From contig CM060964.1 in the NCBI GenBank assembly GCA_030765045.1, positions 167,050,115 through 167,114,114 on the forward strand: 64,000 nt of DNA, in the 5' to 3' direction. This stretch comes from Tenodera sinensis. Taxonomy: Eukaryota > Arthropoda > Insecta > Mantodea > Mantidae. Every line of letters starts with the position of its first letter. Position 1 is the first letter of the stretch. Below are positions 35,655 to 46,078 of the stretch, piece by piece. The notes under the pieces were generated by a model that worked only from the letters and a program-made list of their open reading frames with translations, made no database searches and was not told where the DNA came from. The position numbers and the translations under genes are program-made.

Positions 35655-36051
35655 GGCGGCACTGTGGCTGAGCAGTTACAGCGTTCACCTACCACCTAGA
35701 CAGCCTGGGTTCGATCTCAGGGACCCACATGTACTATTCGTGGTGGATTAAGCGGCATCATGATGGGTTTTCTCTGGGTTCTCCATTTTCCCCTGCCATT
35801 CATTCCACCAATTGCTCCATTATCACCTTCCCAATCATCAATTTCATCTGCATTTCATATCATTCTCTTCCCTTCTCTCATACCTGGTGCTTGGCTGACC
35901 ACCCACTTCCAAGTCTTCACTCTGTCCAGTCCATAGGTTCCTGTGCTCTTCGACAGGCGTCAGACCCTAGGCACTGGCATGTAAGTCCTAGGGGTTATAA
36001 GTCCTACATAAGGGGAGGGTAATCAGGTAAAGAAGAAGAGAGAAAAATCAT
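35655..36051 (+). mobile_element. tRNA-headed SINE (family S2, long form)
   Basis: A 397-bp copy whose head reads GGCGGCACTGTGGCTGAGCA, with B box GGGTTCGATCTC near 35706. The 8-bp duplication AGCTGAGC is at 35647-35654 and 36052-36059. It shares its full length with 18640-19011 and only its first ~170 bp with 46261-46506. Confidence 0.85.
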
Positions 36052-36059
36052 AGCTGAGC

Positions 36060-36746
36060 AGGTTGTCTGAAGATTCTATATTGATCATCCCTCCTAAACC
36101 CTTTAGTGTTCCCCCTATCCTTAAGGAAAGATTCAGGCAGAAGGTTACATATCAGGGAAGAAACAGTTCTTTCCTTGAAGCTTGTCCAATGCATATGCAT
36201 TGCCATCCACATCACTTAACTCTGCTACCATTCAAGATGATAGGAAACATATTGAGAGAAAAAGAAGGCAGGAAACTTCATGCTAATATTTAATTTACTT
36301 TGTTTGCCTACTGACCCAGGAAAACAATAAAAAGTCAAGCTAAGTATAGCCTTTAAATTGAAATCGAAGCTTGTACCTCCCGAAATTGAGCCTTAAATGC
36401 TACTGTCTGAGTCATCCTGCTTGGTAAGCAATCATGCAATCATGCTTATCTAATTTATCTTCTCCATTTGCAATTTTTTTTGTAAACTCACTTCATATGT
36501 AAATAAAGCTAGTTATAGGGGAAAAAAGATTTTATTTCTAGTAAATGCCAGAAAGTACACTTTGTGTTTGTTACTTTTATAATATAACAGAATATGGAAT
36601 ATTTCAAAATGATGTATTGAATTTTTTATAAACAGCAAAAAATTTCTGGGAAGGTTGAATCAGATTTGAAAAATTCACTGTCAGCTGAAACCCAAACTAC
36701 TATGTGTAATCAGATTTTTATGGCAATTAATTACTGTTGTGCTACT
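36060..36746. other. unassigned stretch
   Basis: No feature supported. A 76-codon open frame at 36063-36293 has no recognisable domain. Confidence 0.4.
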
Positions 36747-36756
36747 ATGACAGGAT

Positions 36757-37079
36757 TACCGCTGGTACGTAGATCCCAGGTTTGATCTCTGGTACCAGGA
36801 TGGGGATTTTTCCCCTGCTGGGAGGTCGGCACAGGGTGCAGTCAGCCTCGTTAGGTCCCAAGGGACCAATTGAGGAGCTACTTGATGGAAAAGTAGCGGC
36901 CCCAGGTTGCAAAGGCTGCATAACTGGCCGGGAGGGCTCGGGCGCTGACTACGTCCCACCCTCCAGTACTGCACCCCACCAATGTCGCCTGTAGTGGGCA
37001 GAGGTGGGGAATGCAGTGGCTGGGCAGCAAGCCTTGGCCCTTCATGGGTTGTTGCGCTAGGGTTTAGTTTAGTTTTACA
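36757..37079 (+). mobile_element. SINE (family S1), head degenerate
   Basis: A 323-bp copy of the 852-1194 SINE, flanked by the 10-bp duplication ATGACAGGAT (36747-36756 and 37080-37089). The A-box region is absent and the B box is degenerate (GGTTTGATCTC), so it is 5' truncated or decayed. The tail is GGGTTTAGTTTAGTTTT. A 70-codon frame inside it is a by-product of its GC-rich body. Confidence 0.85.
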
Positions 37080-37089
37080 ATGACAGGAT

Positions 37090-37457
37090 ACTGAGCTTGC
37101 ACACTTTTCTTTTCACTTGATGTTTGCATTAGTTTTGCAGCAATCATCTACCTACTATGTGATTATATTAATTATGGCTTAATGGTGCCAGAAGACTGTA
37201 GTCACATCATATAGCATGTCCTCTTCAAAATCTAGTTCCAAAACATTTATATAATACTGAACAAACATTGATGCAAATTACTCCAGATAAAAAACATGAT
37301 CTAAATGTTTTAAAGTGTTTTTCTGGATCTGAAGGAGATCCTCACACTTAAAGTGAATTTTTGTTTCTGTGTAATTTAATAGTTCCTAATTGCTTCCGAG
37401 GGTTGCATTCAGGCTCATATTTATAACTGGTGACCACCTGGAAGGGGGAAAAAGAAA
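37090..37457. other. unassigned stretch
   Basis: No supported feature. Confidence 0.4.
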
Positions 37458-37551
37458 CAAGTTTTACTGTCATAAAGCTACGTAGGCTTTCACGGCCGGC
37501 GTCTAAATTGTAGAATGAAGTATCTTCCGGGCTGTTATGCCGTGGTCTGCT

Positions 37552-37621
37552 GGAGATCTGTCTTCCAGACATTTCGTTTACAACTGCGGTAAACATCCTC
37601 AGTGGCATTGTCGAAGTCTCC
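37552..37621 (-). ncRNA. hammerhead-ribozyme-like motif, left arm
   Basis: Exact mirror of 39286-39355, read on the minus strand. It lies directly downstream of the left-arm ORF and includes its stop codon. Confidence 0.65.
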
Positions 37622-38446
37622 TCGTGGAAGGTATCACTGCGACTGATGCGTCGACTGTCTGTGGCGCTCCATTTATACCATGCGCAACGTGCGCTGATAG
37701 GCCCGGGGCGTGCAGAGGCGTGGTGGCTGGTGGAGGGGGTTCTATCTCTCCTATGCTGCTGGTCTCTTCTGATTGGCTTACCTTGCTTTCCTGCTTCTTA
37801 TGATGTTCTATGACCGGATGCCAGTTGCTGTTTAATCTTAAGGCCTCCTCCTTCTTATTAAAGTTGTTAGGGTGCTTGTAAATTTCAATAGCCTCTCGCT
37901 GTAGTCGGGCATGGTAATGTATGGTAGATGCAAGGATGCGCGTATCCTGGAACTTAATACTGTGTTCACCGACTGCATTAATGGCATGTTCAGCGACCGC
38001 AGACTTATCAGTTTGGCCCAGGCGGCAGCTTCTTTTATGTTCCGTGAGTCTGGTCTTAACACTGCGCTGAATAGTTCCAATGTAAACTGAGCCACAACCA
38101 CAAGGAATACTGTATACTCCAGCCGATGACAAAGCTTCTCGGGGATCCTTGGGTGATCGTAGTAAACTGCTTAACTGTCTGGTGGGTTTAAAGATCGTCT
38201 TGACGTTATGTCGCTGTAATATGCGATCAATTCGGTCGGTGACATTTTTCAAGTATGGTAGGAACACAATGCCCTTACTTTTGGGCTGATCTGGATTCCG
38301 GATGACAGGTTGAGTCTTAGGAGGCCGGCAAGCTCTTCTTACTTCTTGGATTGAATAACCATTGGAAAGTAATGCTTGTTCTAAGTGGCCAAGTTCTTGT
38401 TTTAAGAAGTGCAGCTCACAGATGCGGGAAGCACGGGTTGCAAGCG
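37599..38446 (-). CDS. Penelope-like GIY-YIG endonuclease fragment (left arm)
   Basis: Open C-terminal part of a Penelope-like polyprotein on the minus strand. The open frame formally starts at 38498, but its first ~18 residues read across the palindrome centre into the other arm and are not real protein. True sequence begins near LATRASRICELHF. The linker shows FLPYLKNVTDRIDRILQRHN. GVYSIPC (about residue 127) and SVYIG (about 137) form the GIY-YIG pair, R and EH (TRLTEHKRS) follow, and DKSAVAEHAIN is the family's conserved later motif. The nuclease nicks target DNA for target-primed reverse transcription. The RT domain is absent, so the copy is not autonomous. It ends at the TGA that overlaps the hammerhead core. 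Confidence 0.9.
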
Positions 38447-38460
38447 TCTTGATCATTGCA

Positions 38461-39308
38461 CGCTTGCAACCCGTGCTTCCCGCATCTGTGAGCTGCACTT
38501 CTTAAAACAAGAACTTGGCCACTTAGAACAAGCATTACTTTCCAATGGTTATTCAATCCAAGAAGTAAGAAGAGCTTGCCGGCCTCCTAAGACTCAACCT
38601 GTCATCCGGAATCCAGATCAGCCCAAAAGTAAGGGCATTGTGTTCCTACCATACTTGAAAAATGTCACCGACCGAATTGATCGCATATTACAGCGACATA
38701 ACGTCAAGACGATCTTTAAACCCACCAGACAGTTAAGCAGTTTACTACGATCACCCAAGGATCCCCGAGAAGCTTTGTCATCGGCTGGAGTATACAGTAT
38801 TCCTTGTGGTTGTGGCTCAGTTTACATTGGAACTATTCAGCGCAGTGTTAAGACCAGACTCACGGAACATAAAAGAAGCTGCCGCCTGGGCCAAACTGAT
38901 AAGTCTGCGGTCGCTGAACATGCCATTAATGCAGTCGGTGAACACAGTATTAAGTTCCAGGATACGCGCATCCTTGCATCTACCATACATTACCATGCCC
39001 GACTACAGCGAGAGGCTATTGAAATTTACAAGCACCCTAACAACTTTAATAAGAAGGAGGAGGCCTTAAGATTAAACAGCAACTGGCATCCGGTCATAGA
39101 ACATCATAAGAAGCAGGAAAGCAAGGTAAGCCAATCAGAAGAGACCAGCAGCATAAGAGAGATAGAACCCCCTCCACCAGCCACCATGCCTCTGCACGCC
39201 CCGGGCCTATCAGCGCACGTTGTGCATGGTATAAATGGAGCGCCACAGACAGTCGACGCATCAGTCGTAGTGATACCTTCCACGAGGAGACTTCGACAAT
39301 GCCACTGA
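38461..39308 (+). CDS. Penelope-like GIY-YIG endonuclease fragment (right arm)
   Basis: Inverted twin of the left-arm frame. It formally opens at 38409, but the residues before 38461 belong to the other arm. The two proteins differ at about five residues after the centre (for example SSIREIE versus SSIGEIE, ATMPL versus ATTPL). GIY-YIG, TRLTEHKRS and DKSAVAEH are all retained, so neither arm shows a disabling change in the nuclease. The stop codon TGA is at 39306-39308. Transcription through both arms would give a long hairpin RNA. Confidence 0.9.
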
Positions 39309-39355
39309 GGATGTTTACCGCAGTTGTAAACGAAATGTCTGGAAGACAGATCTCC
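39286..39355 (+). ncRNA. hammerhead-ribozyme-like motif, right arm
   Basis: In order: GGAGA (39286-39290) and CCA (39302-39304), the stem I strands. CTGAGGA at 39305-39311 is the CUGANGA core. An extra T at 39312 is followed by GTTTAC and GTAAAC (39313-39331, stem II). GAAA is at 39332-39335, then TGTC, with predicted cleavage after C39339. TGG (39340-39342) and TCTCC (39351-39355) pair with the 5' strands. The usual ACGT stem III is here ATGT, giving a G-U pair, so this copy may be weakened. The ORF stop TGA is part of the core. Confidence 0.68.
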
Positions 39356-39429
39356 AGCAGACCACGGCGTAACAGCCCTGAGGATACTTCATTCTACAAG
39401 TTTTACTGTCTCCATCTTAAAAACAATTA

Positions 39430-40090
39430 TATATACTGGGTGTCCCAAAAAGCACAAACAATGCTTAATATGTTATGTGGGACAGAAAACTGATTGGTTT
39501 TCAGATAGGAACTCCTGTCCAGAAATGCACTGGAGAGCATCAAAGTTTGAGAACCGACAATTGTGACAATTTGATAACATTCATTTTGGCATTTTAATAC
39601 AAAAGGTATGCAACCCTTTAGCCATATGTGTACTGGGATGAACAACCTGAGCATAACATTCCTGCATGTGCGCTAAATTCTTCCACAGAGTCCTTGGTGT
39701 GCATCCTACTGTGTTACTTGTGTAGTTTCCAGTACAGTAACGTTTTAACAGCAGTGCGACATGTACCAGCACACAACTGCTGAAATGGCTAATATGAGTT
39801 CTATCACTTTTTGATGTAAATATGCAGAGTCACCTCAACGTCACATATTCAAATCGATCGATTAGTTGAGGTGGACTAGTTCCATGGCCAGCATGGTCGC
39901 CAGATCATGGCTATTTTCTGTGGACTTATATGAACAGTATGGTGTATGACACTCCTCTAACGTCAGTGGAGGACCTTATTGCTTGAGTCCATAGAGCAAT
40001 TGAAAATCTTCAAAGACAGTCACACATATTGGGTCATGTGCATGAGGCTCACCATTGCCGATATAGGCTCTGCAATGATGTAGGAGATAC
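39430..40090 (+). pseudogene. Tc1/mariner-type transposase fragment (C-terminal)
   Basis: About 39845-40080 on the plus strand reads, across stops and shifts, as a C-terminal transposase end: RW-GRGG, WP-WSPD, FLWTYMNSMVYDTPLTSVED and a CRYRLCNDVG-type ending. The WP-SPD segment carries the last catalytic acid in related elements (now changed). CTGGGTGTCCCAAAAAG at about 39437 resembles a terminal repeat of such elements, but no partner was found. Inactive. Confidence 0.6.
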
Positions 40091-40502
40091 ACAGTTAAAT
40101 ATATATACATACACAGGCTTCTTCGTTTAAAACCTAGCGGAGCACATGGCATTTTGCCTCTCCCGTGACCTTGCTTGATTCCCCCACTACCAGCTGCCAT
40201 TGTGCTCACAGTATTGTACTGGCCACCAACATGAACATGCGCCTGACTCTAGAGCAATGCATTTTCATGTGTAAAAGTTATTATAAATGTGAATCACCAA
40301 GCCTTGTTTGCACAGTGTATATTCAAGCTTTCCCAGGTGAAGTGCAGGTTTTGAACATTCACCACCGAAATCCGTCCCAAAATTAGCACAATAGGTGGGA
40401 ATTTCAGAGTCCTCTGCACGTAGAGGAACTAAATTCTTAAAACTAAAACTGTATAAGTGTACAAGTATCTATGCTTTAAAACAAGGTGACCCAATATCAT
40501 GA

Positions 40503-41095
40503 ATGCATTATTGTGAACGGTTTCTTTCATCAGTGAATGATGGTTTAATTGATCCACAGCTTCTGTTTTTTTCTGACAATGAGTGGTTCCACCTAAATGG
40601 TTGTGTCAACACTCATAACAGTCGGTACTGGGCCTCTGAAAATCCACATAGCATTCAAGAAATCCCTCATTATGATCGAAGAGTTGGAGTTTGGTGTGCT
40701 GTTAGAGCTGGACACATAATCAGTCCAATATTCTATGAGCAGACTGTAAATGCAGTGATGTACCGAAATGACTTTTTGACCCCATTTTATCATGAGCTGA
40801 CAGAACAAGAGAAATCATGGGTGGTTTCAACAAGATTCTGCTTCTACCCATACAGCAGAGGAGTCCATGAATAAAATTAGGGTAGTCTTTGAAGATAGTG
40901 ATTAGTGTTGGTGTATGGTCCTCTCACTGCCCCAATCTAACAATGTGTGATTTTTACTTGTGGGATAACCTGAAAGACAAAGTTAATGAGACAAATGCTC
41001 ATACATTGGAAGAACTAAAACAAAATATTAGAAATGAAATCAGAAACATTACAGTGGCCCAACTTAATTGTATGAATCAGTATGTGTTCTCCTGA
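40503..41095 (+). pseudogene. Tc1/mariner (IS630-like) transposase fragment
   Basis: Plus-strand catalytic region. FFSDNEWFHLNGCVNTHNSR holds the first Asp, GVWCAVRAGHIISPIFYEQT follows, and QQDSASTHTAEES (near 40826, one frame over) holds the second. After a frameshift, CPNLTMCDFYLWDNLKDKV (about 40930-40985) corresponds to the last catalytic segment. It ends with a NEIRNITVAQL-type tail. The N-terminal DNA-binding part is missing, and at least one frameshift and one stop interrupt it. It is a different subfamily from the 55.4-kb element. Confidence 0.8.
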
Positions 41096-41099
41096 TATA

Positions 41100-42425
41100 A
41101 TGCTTGTTTAGCCGAGGGTGGATGACATTTCCAGCATCTTCTATAAGGTAAGCGTGTTATACATGCTTTACGTGTGGAGTTTATGTAGGAGCGAAGCCAG
41201 CTGTGGCACACCCATTGATGATGTGAGTTATTTAAGTTTGCTACACAGAATGTGGGCATCTTTCTTTTTTAAGTGTATCTGACTGTGAATAGAAAACAGT
41301 GTACTTGTGTTTTTACAGAAATTATAGGAAGAAAAGCTTTATGTAAAATTTTACATTAGATGGATTTGTCTATCACCAAGAGCCAAAAAGTAGTTATTTA
41401 AATAACAAGGTGCTTCCTGCTTGCTCTGTTGTTGGCAAACAAGTTTATTATGCTTTCTTCATAGTCCAGTTTCACTGTTGGATTTACCTGTCTCAGGGAC
41501 CATAAAAGTGAAAGGTAATTTCCTCCACATAAGTTAGGGGCAGAGGACAGTAGAATACACGTTTTGCAGATAGATATACTGGAATCCCATTAATACTTGC
41601 CTCTTCTGTCCAGCACTGATTGGATGGAAGGGAGTTGAACCTCTCGTACCTTCTCTTAACAACAGAGGACAGAGGGGTGAGGACTTGCTTCTCTTTTCAA
41701 CATATTCATTTCTCTTTCTTTAGGCATGAGACAGGTAAATCCAAATGTGAAATAGTTGCCTCTTATGATGTAACATCTTTCAGAAATGTAATTCTAAACT
41801 TCTATAATGAAAGATGTCTCAAGACTACACAATTTCTTCATTGGGTTCTAGCTTCAAATGTCAGCAAATATTTCTCACCCTCATTCCCAATGATTGACAA
41901 CGCTCTGATGATTGCCTTGCCATCTTTGAAGCTTCTCACGCAAGCCATCGGTTTATAGAGAGAGAGTTGACAGTGAAATTGTCCTTAAAAATTGTGTGAT
42001 TCCAGCGCTGATTAGTGCGACTAATAAGTTAAATATTTCTAGCAAAATGTCAAAAATAGAAGTGGTTGGGTTATGTATTGCTGCACTTAGTGTGTGTGCT
42101 GAACAAAGAGCACAGTAGGCATAACTAGAGACCACATAATTGTTTGTCTACTTGTTAACTAAACTTCCTGCGTTTGAGTCGCTGAGAGAGGAAGCTTTAG
42201 AAGACTGCAATAAAGGATTCCAGTGTAGCAATAGATTACTGATTCAGTTGTTGTTGGCCTGTCTACTATATGATGATAAAAAATGTGCTCATTTCTCTTG
42301 TATTAATGAGCATGTAAGGTCAAAGAAGCAAGTCATTCTTGGGCTTGTACATTTAATGTTTAATTGAATGCAATGCTTCCTGTAACGTCAAAATAAAAGT
42401 ATCATCCAAGTTAAAATCGTAGGTT
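41100..42425. other. unassigned stretch with two orphan open frames
   Basis: Open frames at 41620-41958 (112 codons) and 42140-42367 (75 codons) were inspected. I could not match either to a family, though both lie just upstream of a hAT relic and may be unrecognisable parts of it. Confidence 0.35.
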
Positions 42426-42429
42426 ACAA

Positions 42430-43010
42430 TAGACGATTTATTCACTACTGATGGAACTGTGATTCTCTGCCAGACTTGTAATAAAAGAATTAGATGTTGA
42501 ATGAAATCACAACTTGACCAACATGTGCATAGTGCCCTACATACTAGAATAAAAGACTACAAACATCTAAAAAGCAAGCCTTTCTATCATAAATGCAATA
42601 GTCTTCTAGTGCAAGGAATGCCTTCTTGACATGTGTACTGCTATGGTTGCCGCAAATATTCCATGGTAAAAACTCCAAGTATGTAAATATTTTAAATTTT
42701 AAACAAGTATTGTAGGAGACAGATACCTCAAGATTCTATGCTCTGAAAAGGCTATCTACATTTGTGTTACAAGGAAGTGCTGGCATGCCTGTGATGTCAT
42801 ATAGGCAGAAACTACGGATGTTAAAGGTCGCTATGTTGCCAATCTTGTGATTGGTAAGCTGGATGGAGAAGAGTCCCCTACATCTCTTCTGATTTCTACA
42901 AAAGTGTTGGAATGTGCAAATTATTCAACAATGGCTCATTTTGTGAATGGTGGACTTAAAGTGTTGTGACCTGAAGGCATTTAAGAAGATATAATACATG
43001 CATGCTAAAG
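42430..43010 (+). pseudogene. hAT transposase relic, same group as the 28-kb element
   Basis: The plus-strand start reads TDGTVILCQTCNKRI followed by an H...H pair, the BED-like finger seen in the 28-kb hAT (DGRILFCQKCGKAV). Further on, AETTDVKGRYVANLVIGKLD (about 42810-42865) aligns with DESPDSSGRKVGNVVVGVLE of that element, and FVNGGLKVL-PEGI matches FNESLQLLWPNGV. Stops and missing segments make it old. It shows that this hAT group has colonised the locus at least twice. Confidence 0.75.
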
Positions 43011-43019
43011 GTGGAAACT

Positions 43020-44055
43020 ACTTTACAATTGTTCTATCAAAATATGATCCATTTCACCTGTCTCGCCCATGGACCTTTTTTTTTAAAACAAAACTGTAGC
43101 CTGCACAACCACTGACTAGGGGTTTCCCCATTCTTTATATGACTCGGTTTCTTATAAATTTTGACAGAGTCCTAAAATACATAATTTATTTAATTAAACA
43201 ATTGTTAATTACAATATTAAATTTTACAATAACAATTAAGGGTAATCAGTAACATGCAATATTATTACATCAATATTTAATTTAGAAATCCAAAGAAAGG
43301 GGAATATTAAAGCAACACGTTAAAAAATCAGTATACAGTCAGTTATACCTGAAATACTCTGATAAGAGAGCTAATTACAATCCTTGTTTATAACGTTAAT
43401 AAAATAAAGCAGTTTAAAAAAATGTTACTAATAATAAAATATCATACAGTTAACACAATACGATAAAAAGAAAACACTAAAACATATATGCAACAAGCAG
43501 TTCCTAAATATGTGTTATAAAACAATAAAACAAAATATGATTAATAAAAACTAATTCAAAGCACAACTATAATAAACTTTAATTAAGGCAAAAAAGTACA
43601 TTAATATTGTCCCATGGACTGCAACATGTCGCCAAAGGACTGTAAAGTCCACAAGTGAACAGCATTATTTCAAACACCAAAAAAATATTTGTTAAAGCCC
43701 CCAATGTGTGTTGCACTACAGAGGACAATTGTCAAATGTGTAATTGCCGCCTGAGCCTGTCCTGACTAGGTGGAGTATGTGGATGGAACCTACCTGCTTT
43801 CATAGTGAACATTTTGAAGATGTGAAGTCTGTGATAGATTCGCTTCCAGTTAATCAACAGTTTCAGTGAGTGATGTTCAAAGTGCCTTTAGTATTTATAA
43901 AGTATAGTGCCAATTAGCTTATGCCCAGAGCAATTTTGGATTCATTGCTGACAGTATTTTTAAATTACAAATTCGTGGCATGCCATTGTAGAAAACATTT
44001 CTTCATTATTTGTATTCCAACATTCCCTTCAACAACACTTAACTTGGATTTCACA
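43020..44055. other. unassigned AT-rich stretch
   Basis: Very AT-rich from 43100 to 43620; no supported feature. Confidence 0.4.
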
Positions 44056-44059
44056 TATT

Positions 44060-44281
44060 CCAATATTCCGCAATGGAGCATGTTTCGAGAGTTCATTTGC
44101 TCTCATTCTCAACCTGATGCCAACTGCTGGAACATGGTGTTGTCATGTTGGAGATTGCATTGCTGTTGTTCTCTGGTATCTTTTCCAGTAATTTCTTGCT
44201 GACTCTGTCTTTGTTTTTCAGAATGAATATATTCTCCCAGGCTGTTAGCTGTTGTGCATTAGAGATGCTTTCTTCTAGCAT
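44060..44281 (-). pseudogene. Penelope-like element 3' end, inverted copy
   Basis: The minus-strand frame at 44281-44093 (AWENIFILKNKDRVSKKLL) matches the C-terminus encoded on the plus strand at about 44560-44690. It ends with a decayed ribozyme-like end (TTGAGAATGAGAGC...GAAACATG). With the plus-strand copy it forms an old inverted pair, like the two younger palindromes. Confidence 0.7.
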
Positions 44282-44299
44282 CTAAAATCCCACATTCCA

Positions 44300-44775
44300 T
44301 CCAAAATCTATTACACTCTGAACTGAAGGACACCATACCAGCAACAGAAAAATCGGAAATATATCAATTCAACTGCAAAGATTGCAACAAAATTTATATT
44401 GGAAAAACACAAAGAAAATTGAAAAAATATCAAACGAACATCTTGGTAATCTAAAGTACAAACAAGTGTAAAAACCAGCAGTAGCAGCACATTTTTGGCT
44501 AGAAAACCATGAAATTGATCCTGAACCTACATTGTTAAAAAGCATCTCTAATACAAAACAGTCTGGGAGAATACATTCATTTTGAAAAATAAAGACTGAG
44601 TCTTCAACTTTGAGTTGCCTCAAAGTGACAACCTCAGAAAGAAATTCCTGGAAAAGACGCCCGAGGACAACAGCATTGCAATCTCCAACACGATGACAGC
44701 GCATTCCAGCAGTTGAGAATGAGAGCAAATTAGCTCTTGAAACATGTTCCATTTTCAACAAGTAAGTGATGTAGT
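44300..44775 (+). pseudogene. Penelope-like GIY-YIG relic
   Basis: EIYQFNCKDCNKIYIGKTQR (about 44357-44416) is a clear GIY-YIG start with the CX2C preceding YIG. The rest is frameshifted. Near 44690-44745 the end motif reads TTGAGAATG, a 6-bp stem II (GAGAGC/GCTCTT) and GAAACATG, so two core bases and the cleavage triplet are changed from the hammerhead consensus. Inactive. Confidence 0.78.
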
Positions 44776-44789
44776 GTCAGTAAATCTGA

Positions 44790-45900
44790 TTTACTTTACT
44801 ATCTAGAATTCAAATATAACCTATGATTTCATAATGCCATGCAACATAAGTCACCACCAATCACAATATATAGTGGAAATTATACCATAGCACTCCATCA
44901 TAAGCTGTAAAGAACTAGGTAACACCAATATACCAAATTATTTAATACCTACCCTTGCAAATAGTAGTAATATGAAAATACACAGCTGGACTAAAAAAAA
45001 CACTTGATGTTGACAGTTGTTTCTCTACATGTATGATGGAAAGCTGCAATGGGAGATTTAAACCTTAGGATTATGCAATAATTCACTCACAAGTATTCTG
45101 CAGATTTCCATAAATTTTGCCATCCTGAACAGTTATCCAGTTTGTCCTAATAAATACAACTCTGGTTGTATACCGCAAAAACCCTCTGTCTGTGAAAACC
45201 TATATTCCAATAACTAATGTGTATAAAGACCTTTCCATTTTGATTAAGCTTCTTATCATCTACCTCTAAATATAGGTATGTAAACAGTGCATTTGTAATC
45301 CAATATGTAGTATTATCCTTATGTTGCCACCGTGGTTAAGATAAAAAATATTGAGATTTTGTTAAAAGTTATCATTCATTGTATAATAAAAAAGTGAAAC
45401 TCTATTGTTTTCACTCTTCTTTTATAAATCAAAGCTCTAACTTGTGTGAAGTATTTAACACCAGCATTTTGTTTCAGGCTCCTAATGATAGAACCAGCTT
45501 TCATTGTCTGTGACAATACTATTCAAAAAATCTGATGTGTTACACACACATGACTTTCTCTACTCTTGTAATAACCATTCTTACGAACTCTTATTCCTCT
45601 ATCTTCTTCTTGTTAGTTGAGATAAACAGTTGCCGAAATTATGTTATTGCTTATTTCCTTGTAGGTGCAAGGGAAATGTGGGAATACAGTAGGCTTTGAG
45701 CGATAGTCAAATCTTTTAAAGCTTTAAGATTCCATTCTCCTTGCATGGCTAAGATATAAAAAATGAATAATGATCTTCATTCCACAAAAATTTATTTGGA
45801 CATAAATTGTGTGTTTAAACAAGATTTACATTATTATTTTATTTATGCCAATAAACTTACTGTTGGTGTTTTTAAACACACAAGCCATGTGTGGCCAATG
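44790..45900. other. unassigned stretch
   Basis: No supported feature. Confidence 0.4.
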
Positions 45901-45901
45901 T

Positions 45902-46062
45902 TTGAGAGGTAGAACTGGAACTTAAAAATTCAATGCCACAGCCGGGATTTGAACCACAGACCCTCCGCTTACCAGGTGGGTGCTCTAACAGTAGCAGTAA
46001 TGGTCTGTGGTTCAAATCCCGGCTGTGGCATTGAATTTTTAAGTTCCAGTTCTACCTCTCAA
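45902..46062. repeat. perfect inverted repeat, 61-bp arms, tRNA-like
   Basis: 45902-45962 and 46002-46062 are exact reverse complements, separated by 39 bp. Each arm contains a B-box-like GGTTCAAATCCCGGC. The loop side of the left arm, read on the minus strand, adds an anticodon-arm-like CACCTGGTAAGCG, so it derives from a tRNA-related sequence, possibly threonine-type. One arm is a partial back-copy of the other. Confidence 0.9.
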
Positions 46063-46078
46063 GATCTACATTTTTTGT

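Larger units (their letters stand above)
37472..39397. mobile_element. palindromic Penelope-like element, two inverted copies
   Basis: Arms 37510-38446 and 38461-39397 are inverted copies that differ at only a few positions around a 14-bp centre. Together with a one-sided 38-bp tail (37472-37509, complement of GGCCGTGAAAGCCTACG and neighbours) they lie between the 14-bp duplication CAAGTTTTACTGTC at 37458-37471 and 39397-39410; the first base overlaps the arm end. Each arm carries the last ~280 codons of a Penelope-type ORF (post-RT linker plus GIY-YIG nuclease) and a hammerhead-like motif at its outer end. The reverse transcriptase is missing from both. Penelope-like elements are known to insert as 5'-truncated inverted or tandem pairs; the arm identity indicates a young insertion. 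Confidence 0.94.

Noticed and set aside
38409..38498. N-terminal residues MQLTDAGSTGCKR of both palindrome frames
   Set aside because: They read across the centre into the opposite arm's antisense; not part of the Penelope protein.
37838..39069. Two 87-codon frames, one per palindrome arm (38101-37838 and 38806-39069)
   Set aside because: Out-of-frame shadows of the GIY-YIG coding sequence, identical in both arms because the arms are copies.
37458..39410. Palindrome as an assembly or amplification artefact
   Set aside because: The arms differ at several bases, a one-sided tail is present, and a 14-bp duplication flanks the whole. These fit a real insertion, though long reads should confirm.
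41620..41958. Host protein-coding exon of 112 codons
   Set aside because: No recognisable domain, no splice signals judged convincing, and repeat relics on both sides.
45963..46030. Functional tRNA gene
   Set aside because: Acceptor and D arms cannot be formed and the sequence is locked in an inverted repeat.
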